This document shows positions 1 through 5,193 of a DNA stretch of 5,193 bases, in pieces. Under the pieces are notes generated by a model that was given only the letters and a program-made list of their open reading frames with translations, was not told where the DNA came from and searched no databases. This DNA is from Actinomycetota bacterium (GTDB taxonomy: Bacteria; Actinomycetota; Humimicrobiia; Humimicrobiales; Humimicrobiaceae): contig JAQVJB010000102.1 in NCBI GenBank assembly GCA_028695395.1, forward strand, positions 1 through 5,193, given 5' to 3'. Every line of letters starts with the position of its first letter. Positions within the stretch are counted from its first letter, which is position 1. Both the position numbers and the translations under genes were made by a program.

Positions 1-22
1 ATATCAGTAAAAAGCAATCCAG

Positions 23-1225
23 ATGAATACTGAAAAAGATACCTTTAAAGATTATATTTTACAGATTCCTAATTTTCTGACGTTTTTTCTTGTCCCGATT
101 TCCTTTTTGTCCATTGCACCTGCACTTATTGAGATTGCAAAGGAATTGGATACTACTCCGGAGACAATGAACCTGGTATTTACCTTTTTCCCTGCCGGGA
201 TGGTAGCAGGACAGCTTACTTCAGTTTTCTATAACCGCAGATTCAGGCGCTCGCTTATTATTATGACAAGCTATATTCTGCTTATTTTCCTTAATCTTTC
301 GTTGTTTTTTGCACAGCATTTTGCCATATATTTTGTTCTCAGTATTTTTTGCGGCTACCTATTGGGAATAAACTATGTTCAAGCAACAGAGAATATACTT
401 GCGTGCAAGATAAAGAATAAGGACAGAATAGTGACTCTTATGGTAACCTTTTATCCCATAGGTGCGCTCATAGCCCCTTTCTTATCATCTCTTCTTGTCA
501 GAAATGGAATCAGCTGGCGCTACACATATATAATAATTGCCGTCATGATTTTAATAACAGCAGTATCATATTCCCTTCTTTCACTGAAAGGCCAGAACAG
601 GATAATAGCCAATACAGTTCAGAGAGTTACATTTAAAGAAATTTTCACTGACAGAAACACAAATATATCTTATATGATCTTACTTCTTATCGTAATAATC
701 TATATTATGGGTGAAACAGTTTTTGGCAACTGGACACCGACTTATCTCAGGCTTGCCAAAGGGCTTGACATCCAGTCTGCTGCTCTGAGCGTAACCCTGT
801 TTAATATCTTTGTAGTTATAGGAAGATTTATAGCAAGTTCGCTTGCCGGCAAAATCAAAGCAAAAACAATTATGCTTACCATATCTATCCTGGCCATTTT
901 TTCTGCAATTCTTTTTGTTATATCAGACTCAAAATTATTTATATATATAACTGTTAGCCTTGTAGGATTAGGCTACTCAGCAATGTATCCTTTGCTGGTA
1001 TCAACAGGAAGCACTCTATATCTAAAAGGAAGGGGCATGCTTTCGTCAATGATTTTTGCAGCAGGATACGGAGGCAAGACTATCACTCCCTTTATTACGA
1101 AAGCAATTGCCGAAAGAAATCTCACTTTATCGATTCTGATTGCAGCAGTGTTTTCAGGTGTTGCCGCCTTTTTTATAATATTCCTTATTGTATTTGAAAA
1201 AAGAAGAGTTTTGACAAAAAATTAA
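23..1225 (+). CDS. MFS permease, fucose-permease-like (probable sugar-proton symporter)
   Basis: A 400-residue inner-membrane transporter of the major facilitator superfamily, a normal length for the family. About twelve hydrophobic segments can be placed, near residues 15-35, 50-70, 77-97, 100-120, 136-158, 167-188, 217-240, 252-275, 281-300, 304-327, 340-360 and 368-391, with a basic loop (NRRFRR, 71-76) between helices 2 and 3 where MFS motif A normally lies. Helix 4 carries QATEN (120-124) and helix 7 carries GETVFGNWTPTYL (230-242); both resemble the ETxxN and E..xxW.PTYL patterns of the fucose/glucose:H+ symporter group. IGRF (266-269) is the motif-A-like turn of the second half. The substrate cannot be read from sequence; a sugar or polyol fits the fold and the nearby carbohydrate kinase (inference). 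ATG at 23 is the first start after an in-frame stop at 8-10, and it is needed to include helix 1, but no clear Shine-Dalgarno precedes it, so coupling to a gene left of the window is possible. Confidence 0.87.
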   Translation: MNTEKDTFKDYILQIPNFLTFFLVPISFLSIAPALIEIAKELDTTPETMNLVFTFFPAGMVAGQLTSVFYNRRFRRSLIIMTSYILLIFLNLSLFFAQHFAIYFVLSIFCGYLLGINYVQATENILACKIKNKDRIVTLMVTFYPIGALIAPFLSSLLVRNGISWRYTYIIIAVMILITAVSYSLLSLKGQNRIIANTVQRVTFKEIFTDRNTNISYMILLLIVIIYIMGETVFGNWTPTYLRLAKGLDIQSAALSVTLFNIFVVIGRFIASSLAGKIKAKTIMLTISILAIFSAILFVISDSKLFIYITVSLVGLGYSAMYPLLVSTGSTLYLKGRGMLSSMIFAAGYGGKTITPFITKAIAERNLTLSILIAAVFSGVAAFFIIFLIVFEKRRVLTKN

Positions 1226-1239
1226 AATATAAATATAGT
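1211..1239 (+). promoter_or_regulatory. Candidate sigma-70/sigma-A promoter for the zinc-ribbon gene
   Basis: A perfect -35 box, TTGACA, lies at 1211-1216, followed by a 17-base spacer and a -10 box, TATAGT, at 1234-1239 (five of six consensus bases). The -35 box sits inside the Leu-Thr codons near the end of the permease gene. Transcription would start near 1246 and give a leader of about 70 bases before the zinc-ribbon start codon. In AT-rich DNA TATAAT-like words are common, but a full TTGACA at ideal spacing is less so. No start site has been measured. Confidence 0.55.
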
Positions 1240-1317
1240 CCTAAATATGTTTTTATTTTAGTATTTTACTAATTGAAAAAAGCCATAGAAAAATAAAATT
1301 ATCAAAGTGGAGGAAAA

Positions 1318-1755
1318 ATGACAGAAAAATGTGCAGAATGCGGAGTTGAGCTTCCGGAAAACTCAGAATCAGTTTATTGTGCCAAATGTGATGCAATATT
1401 GGATAAAAAATTTGAGAAAATAGAGATGAATCTTATCGTTTACAAGGAAATATCTAATGATGAAATTGAAGTTTTAAAAAAGTTCGATAAAGAAGATATT
1501 GTAAGCCTTTATCTAAAATTATATGACAGCTACAGAGAAGACGGGGATTTTAATGAATACGAAGCATCTTTGCTGAATAAAATACAAAGTGTTTTTGCTT
1601 TAACTGAAAAAGAGATAGGGAGTGATAAGATAGTCCACTTTGACGGAACCAAAGCTACTAAAAAAAGAAAACCACTTGAATGCATAAAATGCGGAAAACC
1701 TGTTCTCCAAGATGATTTTGTGTTCTGTCCTTACTGCGGCTTCCGCCTGGATTAA
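1318..1755 (+). CDS. Hypothetical protein with two C4 zinc ribbons
   Basis: A 145-residue, apparently cytoplasmic protein; no signal peptide or membrane segment is seen. A first zinc ribbon is formed by C5-x2-C8 and C21-x2-C24, and a second by C122-x2-C125 and C137-x2-C140, the latter ending in the typical FCPYCGFRL pattern right at the C-terminus. Each set can hold one zinc ion. The middle (about 35-108) is rich in Glu, Asp and Lys and looks all-helical. A stretch at 74-100 (acidic EDGDFNEYEASLL, then a Leu/Thr/Glu segment) resembles the DG-x-E turn of TerB-like helical domains, a weak resemblance only. A basic linker, KATKKRK (112-118), precedes the second ribbon. The start is well supported: GGAGG at 1309-1313, four bases before ATG. 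The gene lies 92 bases after the permease and probably has its own promoter. Function unknown; nucleic-acid or protein binding through the ribbons is possible but not shown. Confidence 0.85.
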   Translation: MTEKCAECGVELPENSESVYCAKCDAILDKKFEKIEMNLIVYKEISNDEIEVLKKFDKEDIVSLYLKLYDSYREDGDFNEYEASLLNKIQSVFALTEKEIGSDKIVHFDGTKATKKRKPLECIKCGKPVLQDDFVFCPYCGFRLD

Positions 1756-1981
1756 AGGAACCAAGGGAATCAGAAGTAGGCGTATAATCTTGTTCATCTT
1801 GGCTAATCAGGCAAAAGATTTATATAATATTCGGCAGGCAGAACTTATACATGACTCATCAGATATGATGGATAATCTGGATTGTTTTATAACCTTGTTT
1901 GTTTATATATAAAGAAGCATGGATTTTATTCTTTATTATCAATATGCCAAATAAACATAACTGTTAACTGCTGTTTCAAAA
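1756..1981. other. Convergent intergenic gap, no supported gene
   Basis: This 226-base gap separates the converging 3' ends of the zinc-ribbon and kinase genes. It holds short open frames only, none with a convincing ribosome binding site. A GC-bearing inverted repeat, CGCCT (1744-1748) with AGGCG (1778-1782), straddles the zinc-ribbon stop codon but has a 29-base loop and no following T-run. A 12-base AT palindrome, TTTATATATAAA, lies at 1902-1913. TATAAT at 1823-1828 has only a four-of-six -35 match (TTGGCT, 1799-1804, 18-base spacer). No classical terminator is visible for either gene. Confidence 0.6.
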
Positions 1982-3457
1982 TCATTTATAGAGTCTGTCG
2001 TAAATATTAAGGAAAAGCTCATACTGTTTTTCATAATAAGTTTTATCATGATTCTGTGGTTTATAAACAGTTTTAACCTTGACAGATTTTTTAACGGCTT
2101 CTTCTATGCTTCCAAAAAACCCCAGATCTGCAGCTGCAAGAATAGCGCTTCCAAGAGAAGCTGCCTCTTTTGATTCCATCACCATAACTTCCATGTCAAG
2201 CACATCAGCTTTCATCTGGTTCCAGACTTCACTATTGGAACCGCCTCCGCTTGAAATTATTTTTTCAGATTTAATATTTATCTGTTCAAGATATCTTAGG
2301 TTTTTCTTTAAAATAAAGCATATGCCTTCCATGACTGCTTTTGCAAAATGGATATTGCTATGAGAAACATTGATTCCATAAAAAACGCCTCTTGCATCCG
2401 GATTATATTCAGGAGAATTTACTCCTACAATATAAGGAAGAAAAACAGGATCACCTGCCTGGGGAAGCAGGTTTTTTACTTCATCATCCATCTGTTTAAA
2501 GGATATTTTTTCAGCAAAATTATTTTTAAACCATTCAAGGCTTATTCCCCCGCTTTCAACTATCGGCAGCATCACATAGGTATTTTTTATAGCATTATAA
2601 TGGCACGGGATTCTATATTTATTAATATTGGGCTTGTTTACAACAGCACATATAACCATTACGGTGCCGGTTGTCTCACCGATGACTCCGGGATTGATAT
2701 TACCTGTACCTATCATCCCTGCCATCTGGTCAAGACAGCCGCAATTTACCGATACGTCTGAAGACAATTCAAGAATTTCAGAATTCTCTTTTCTAAGAAG
2801 CCCTGCTCTTTCACCAGGTTCTTTAAGTTCCGGCAGCCTTTCTGTGTCTATTCCGAGAAAATCGAGCATTTCATTCCAGTAAGTCTTCCTGCTTATATCA
2901 AAGTAATAGCTGAAATTATATATTGAAAATTCCGAAATAAACTGTCCGGTCAGCTTATATATGATGAAATCTTTTAAAAGAAGAAACTTGTATGCTTTAT
3001 CATATATCTGTTTTTCATTATTTTTCATCCAGAGTATTTTTGATGCCGGCCATGTTGTAATAATATCAGGCTGACCTGTAATGCTATATGCTTTTTCTAT
3101 ATTGAATTCACTGCGGATAGCACTTACTTCCATAGTTGAACGACTGTCAAGCCAGGAAATTGCATTACGCAGAGGACGTCCATCTTCATCAACAGGAACT
3201 ATTGTCTCAGCCTGGCTGCTTAAAGATATTGTTAAGACATTTTTGCGATTTATACTTGATTTTAAAAGGAGCTCTTTAATCCCATTAAGGCATAACTGCC
3301 AGTACTGAAGAGCATCAAATTCTATATAATTTCCATCTATTTTTAAATCATAGCTAACAGAATGTATGCATATTTCATTAAGATCTTTGTCAAACAACCC
3401 GAACTTTATTAAAGTAGTGCCGAGATCAATGGTTATTATATATTTATTTTCAGTCAT
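1982..3457 (-). CDS. FGGY-family carbohydrate kinase
   Basis: A 491-residue cytoplasmic kinase that should phosphorylate a sugar or polyol with ATP; length is usual for the family. Visible landmarks are the phosphate-1 loop DLGTT (11-15), the substrate-side SSQAET (80-85), SWLDSR (101-106), GCLDQ (240-244) with D243 the expected catalytic base, the phosphate-2 loop GETTGT (259-264), PYIVGVNSPEYNPDARG (341-357), and the adenosine-binding SGGGS (403-407) followed by W412, Q414 and AD (417-418), then the EAASLGSAILAA signature (431-442). Fold and catalytic residues look intact. E84 lies in a QxET motif like the NQRET of glycerol kinase, whereas xylulokinases have QMHG, and GVNSP stands where many relatives have GER(S/T)P. 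The substrate therefore differs from, or at least is not assured to be, xylulose. ATG at 3457 is preceded by a strong GAGGTG (3467-3462 on the minus strand). The stop codon is TGA. The permease at the left end is a plausible but unlinked partner. An operator-like inverted repeat lies 30 bases before the start. Confidence 0.92.
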   Translation of the reverse strand: MTENKYIITIDLGTTLIKFGLFDKDLNEICIHSVSYDLKIDGNYIEFDALQYWQLCLNGIKELLLKSSINRKNVLTISLSSQAETIVPVDEDGRPLRNAISWLDSRSTMEVSAIRSEFNIEKAYSITGQPDIITTWPASKILWMKNNEKQIYDKAYKFLLLKDFIIYKLTGQFISEFSIYNFSYYFDISRKTYWNEMLDFLGIDTERLPELKEPGERAGLLRKENSEILELSSDVSVNCGCLDQMAGMIGTGNINPGVIGETTGTVMVICAVVNKPNINKYRIPCHYNAIKNTYVMLPIVESGGISLEWFKNNFAEKISFKQMDDEVKNLLPQAGDPVFLPYIVGVNSPEYNPDARGVFYGINVSHSNIHFAKAVMEGICFILKKNLRYLEQINIKSEKIISSGGGSNSEVWNQMKADVLDMEVMVMESKEAASLGSAILAAADLGFFGSIEEAVKKSVKVKTVYKPQNHDKTYYEKQYELFLNIYDRLYK

Positions 3458-3487
3458 CTTTCACCTCTTAAATATAAAAGTAGCCAG

Positions 3488-3519
3488 AGAGAACCAAGAT
3501 ACGTATGATTTGGCTCTCT
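3488..3519 (-). promoter_or_regulatory. Operator-like or leader-hairpin inverted repeat before the kinase gene
   Basis: Two ten-base arms, AGAGAACCAA (3488-3497) and TTGGCTCTCT (3510-3519), are reverse complements except for one position, which becomes a G-U pair in the kinase mRNA. The 12-base centre contains a perfect palindrome, ATACGTAT (3499-3506), with a central CpG. The element lies 30 bases upstream of the kinase start codon. It could be a repressor site (a CpG-centred palindrome is common for LacI-type regulators, which often control sugar kinases) or an RNA stem-loop in the leader. Which one is inference. Confidence 0.5.
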
Positions 3520-3555
3520 ATTAGATACATATAAATAGAACAATTTATAATTTTG

Positions 3556-3578
3556 CATATTATTAACCATATTATTAA
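3556..3578. repeat. Tandem 11-base direct repeat with adjoining AT inverted repeat
   Basis: CATATTATTAA occurs perfectly at 3556-3566 and again at 3568-3578, a 12-base period. The second copy runs into an inverted repeat, TATTATT (3570-3576) and AATAATA (3579-3585), around two A residues. The set lies about 100 to 130 bases upstream of the kinase start. It could be a protein-binding site, but the low base complexity makes chance a serious alternative. Confidence 0.4.
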
Positions 3579-3720
3579 AATAATACATTTGAAATGACTG
3601 ATTGTTTACAAATTTCTATCTCTGTTATTATAAAATTTCTGATTTAGCCATGTATTTCTTTTTTCGATTTTATATATCCTGTCTATAAATAAAACAATTT
3701 CCCTATTTGTTAAAGTTTAT

Positions 3721-3742
3721 CAGATAATAAATTTCTTATCTG
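3721..3742 (-). terminator. Weak hairpin behind rmuC, possible terminator
   Basis: CAGATAA (3721-3727) and TTATCTG (3736-3742) form a perfect seven-base stem around an eight-base loop, 27 bases beyond the rmuC stop codon. The stem is mostly A-T, and in the minus-strand transcript it is followed by AUAAACUUU, not a proper U-run, so intrinsic termination would be weak. It may instead be a 3'-end processing or stability element. Confidence 0.35.
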
Positions 3743-3769
3743 GACTCACCATTTTGATATTGATCCAAA

Positions 3770-5140
3770 TTATACGTCCTCTTGTACTCCGTCATCCTGG
3801 TCATCTTGGTTGCTGTCCGCTTGCCCTTTTTTATCACCTGGCAAGCTCCGTTCCTCTCCAGATGGAAGCGCCTGGACTTTATTTAATCTGCGCTCTATAC
3901 TTCTTGTTTTTGATGTTGCAGTCTCAATATTATTGGTTGCCTCCTGTAGTTTTTTATGGGTTTTTTCCAATATGTCGCCGAACTTGCCGAATTCCTTCTT
4001 AACAGTACCAAGTATTTCCCATACCTCGCTTGTTCTTTTTTCAATTGCCAGAGTCTTGAATCCCATCTGCAGACTGTTTAATAATGCTGCAATTGTAGTA
4101 GGCCCGGCAATAACTACCCTGTAGCTGCCCTGCAAAAATTCAACAAGACCTGCCCTTCTTATTACCTCAGCATACAATCCTTCAATAGGCAGAAACAGGA
4201 TTGCAAAATCGGTAGTATATGGAGGATCAAGATATTTATTTTTAATATCTTTGGCTTCTGACTTTATCCTTACTTCCAATGCTTTCCCAAGTTTTTCTAT
4301 CATTTCAATATCAGAATTTTCCTGAGCCTCTACCAGTTTCTGATAGTCCTCTATGGGAAATTTTGCATCAATAGGCAGCCATATATATTCCACTTTTTCA
4401 TCCTTGCCAGGAATTTTTATTGCAAATTCTACCCTATCGCTGCTGCCCTTTTTTGTGCAGACATTGAGCTCATACTGCTCAGGGATAAGTATCTGTTCTA
4501 AAAGATTGCTAAGCTGCACTTCTCCCCAGGTTCCCCTTGATTTTACATTTGTAAGAACCTTCTTTAAGTCCCCTACTCCCGAAGCCAGATTCTGCATTTC
4601 TCCCAGACCTTTATTGACCTGCTCCAGCCAGTCACTTACAAGTTTAAACTTCTCGCCCAGCCTCTTCTCAAGGGTATTCTCCAGCTTCTCTTCAACTGTC
4701 TGCCTCATTTTTTCCAATTTCTCGCTATTATCTTTCTGGATATTTTCAAGCTTTCCTTCAACTGTCTGCCTCACCTTCTCCATCTTTAATTCGTTCTTAT
4801 CTGTTAGTTCCGCAAGCTTTTTTGAAAATAGTTCGAAACTTTCAGTCTGTTTTGCTGAAAAATCCGACAATCTGTTTTCTGTACTTTCATTGAAAATTTT
4901 AAAGGAATCCCTTAGTTCCTCTCTGGTGCTTTTCAGGCTCTGCGCACTTTCTATCCTGTTCCTTGAAATCTCATCCCTGACTGATTTTTCTATTCTTTCC
5001 TGGTCCCTGCCAATAAGAGCCAGCAGCTCATGGATCTTTTTTTCGTGAGAAGAGGATTTTCTTATAATCTGCATAATGAGGATAACAAGTGATATTAATA
5101 TCAATATCACGAACAATATAATAAATAGTGTATCAGTCAT
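3770..5140 (-). CDS. rmuC: RmuC-family DNA recombination protein (predicted PD-(D/E)xK nuclease)
   Basis: A 456-residue protein of usual length for RmuC, which in E. coli limits recombination at inverted repeats; the biochemical activity is predicted, not proven. One N-terminal membrane helix (about 4-25) is followed by a long coiled coil (about 30-180), so the protein is probably membrane-anchored with the rest in the cytoplasm. The conserved core follows: VKSRGTWGEVQL (199-210, with E207), DRVEFAIKIPG (235-245), LPIDAKFP (255-262, with the D258-x-K260 pair), LDPPYTTDFAILFLPIEG (304-321) and VVIAGPTTIAALLNSLQMG (342-360), then EKRTSEVW (367-374). A second short coiled coil (about 380-420) precedes an acidic, Gln/Asp-rich tail (426-456) that is probably disordered. 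The usual Pro-Asp before the D-x-K motif appears here as R-V-E (236-238), so E238 may fill that metal-binding place (inference). ATG at 5140 has AGGAG (5150-5146) five bases upstream. The next gene on this strand, the kinase, is 312 bases away and is probably transcribed separately. Confidence 0.93.
   Translation of the reverse strand: MTDTLFIILFVILILISLVILIMQIIRKSSSHEKKIHELLALIGRDQERIEKSVRDEISRNRIESAQSLKSTREELRDSFKIFNESTENRLSDFSAKQTESFELFSKKLAELTDKNELKMEKVRQTVEGKLENIQKDNSEKLEKMRQTVEEKLENTLEKRLGEKFKLVSDWLEQVNKGLGEMQNLASGVGDLKKVLTNVKSRGTWGEVQLSNLLEQILIPEQYELNVCTKKGSSDRVEFAIKIPGKDEKVEYIWLPIDAKFPIEDYQKLVEAQENSDIEMIEKLGKALEVRIKSEAKDIKNKYLDPPYTTDFAILFLPIEGLYAEVIRRAGLVEFLQGSYRVVIAGPTTIAALLNSLQMGFKTLAIEKRTSEVWEILGTVKKEFGKFGDILEKTHKKLQEATNNIETATSKTRSIERRLNKVQALPSGEERSLPGDKKGQADSNQDDQDDGVQEDV
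4690..4773 (-). repeat. Internal duplication in the rmuC coiled coil
   Basis: The 18-base word cttcaactgtctgcctca (plus-strand reading) occurs exactly at 4690-4707 and at 4756-4773, 66 bases apart. It encodes two copies of a motif, EKVRQTVEGKLEN (121-133) and EKMRQTVEEKLEN (143-155), set 22 residues apart. Twenty-two residues is two hendecads, a length that keeps a coiled coil in register. Identity at the DNA level, not only the protein level, suggests a fairly recent in-frame duplication or a conversion event. Confidence 0.75.
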
Positions 5141-5193
5141 TTATGCTCCTGTATTTTTTAATTAATATGCAATCTGCTGTTTTTTATTTTAAT

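Larger units (their letters stand above)
3458..3769. other. 312-base AT-rich intergenic region upstream of the kinase and behind rmuC
   Basis: This gap carries the kinase leader and the rmuC 3' flank. It contains the kinase ribosome binding site, an operator-like inverted repeat (3488-3519), a direct-repeat pair (3556-3578) and a hairpin (3721-3742). No reading frame in it looks like a real gene. On the minus strand a perfect TATAAT lies at 3632-3627, but no good -35 box sits before it, so the kinase promoter is not resolved. On the plus strand TTTACA (3605-3610) and TATAAA (3629-3634) are spaced 18 bases, pointing into the 3' end of rmuC, where no plus-strand gene exists; I regard this as probably fortuitous. 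Confidence 0.6.

Noticed and set aside
1258..1272. TTAGTA-TTT-TACTAA hairpin between permease and zinc-ribbon genes
   Set aside because: Six A/T-rich pairs and no T-run after it; too weak for a terminator, and common in AT-rich DNA.
1273..1299. Second promoter-like pair TTGAAA and TAAAAT before the zinc-ribbon gene
   Set aside because: The spacer is only 15 bases and transcription would begin almost at the ribosome binding site; the pair at 1211-1239 is better.
1600..1797. A 65-codon minus-strand open frame over the zinc-ribbon gene
   Set aside because: Mirror of the coding strand with no start signal or family features.
1712..1912. A 66-codon open frame overlapping the end of the zinc-ribbon gene
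   Set aside because: It starts inside the second zinc ribbon, has no ribosome binding site and no recognisable motif.
1956..1979. Possible hairpin AAACA...TGTTT just beyond the kinase stop
   Set aside because: Five pairs around a 14-base loop without a U-run; not a credible terminator.
2348..2761. A 137-codon plus-strand open frame inside the kinase gene
   Set aside because: Composition typical of a shadow frame; the opposite strand encodes intact kinase motifs throughout.
3610..3736. Three copies of AAATTTCT in the kinase-rmuC gap
   Set aside because: Irregular spacing and an AT-rich eight-base word; chance explains it.
3754..4124. Two plus-strand open frames over the 3' end of rmuC
   Set aside because: Both are shadows of the conserved RmuC core and its tail; the weak plus-strand promoter-like pair at 3605-3634 is not enough to propose a gene.
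4353..5048. A 231-codon open frame on the plus strand opposite rmuC
   Set aside because: Its product is a Ser/Phe/Leu-rich string, as expected when Lys/Glu-rich coiled-coil codons are read backward; no ribosome binding site, and the rmuC reading is unambiguous.

Overview
The window looks bacterial and AT-rich (I estimate roughly one third G+C by eye). The Shine-Dalgarno sites are GGAGG-like, one promoter has the classical TTGACA/TATAAT layout, and A/T-ending codons are frequent. An rmuC-type gene also points to Bacteria. The lineage cannot be named: a low-GC Gram-positive or a poorly cultured AT-rich phylum would both fit. I see no mobile element, CRISPR array, tRNA or rRNA.

Layout, left to right. 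(1) 23-1225 (+): a complete 12-helix major facilitator superfamily permease, most like the sugar-proton symporters related to fucose permease. (2) 1318-1755 (+): a small soluble protein with a four-cysteine zinc ribbon at each end and an acidic helical middle. It has a strong ribosome binding site and probably its own promoter, which overlaps the last codons of the permease gene. (3) 1756-1981: a convergent gap with no convincing gene. (4) 1982-3457 (-): a complete FGGY-family carbohydrate kinase. (5) 3458-3769: a 312-base AT-rich gap holding an operator-like inverted repeat next to the kinase, a pair of 11-base direct repeats further upstream, and a hairpin behind the next gene. (6) 3770-5140 (-): a complete RmuC-family protein with an N-terminal membrane anchor, a long coiled coil and a PD-(D/E)xK-like nuclease core.

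The permease and kinase could form a sugar or polyol uptake-and-phosphorylation pair, but they are on opposite strands and converge, so they are not one operon. The kinase sugar site has a Gln-Ala-Glu-Thr motif, like the glycerol-kinase NQRET motif and unlike the xylulokinase QMHG, so naming it xylulokinase would be unsafe. The zinc-ribbon gene and rmuC have no evident link to sugar metabolism. The region is mostly ordinary; the least characterised items are the double zinc-ribbon protein and the palindromic element before the kinase.
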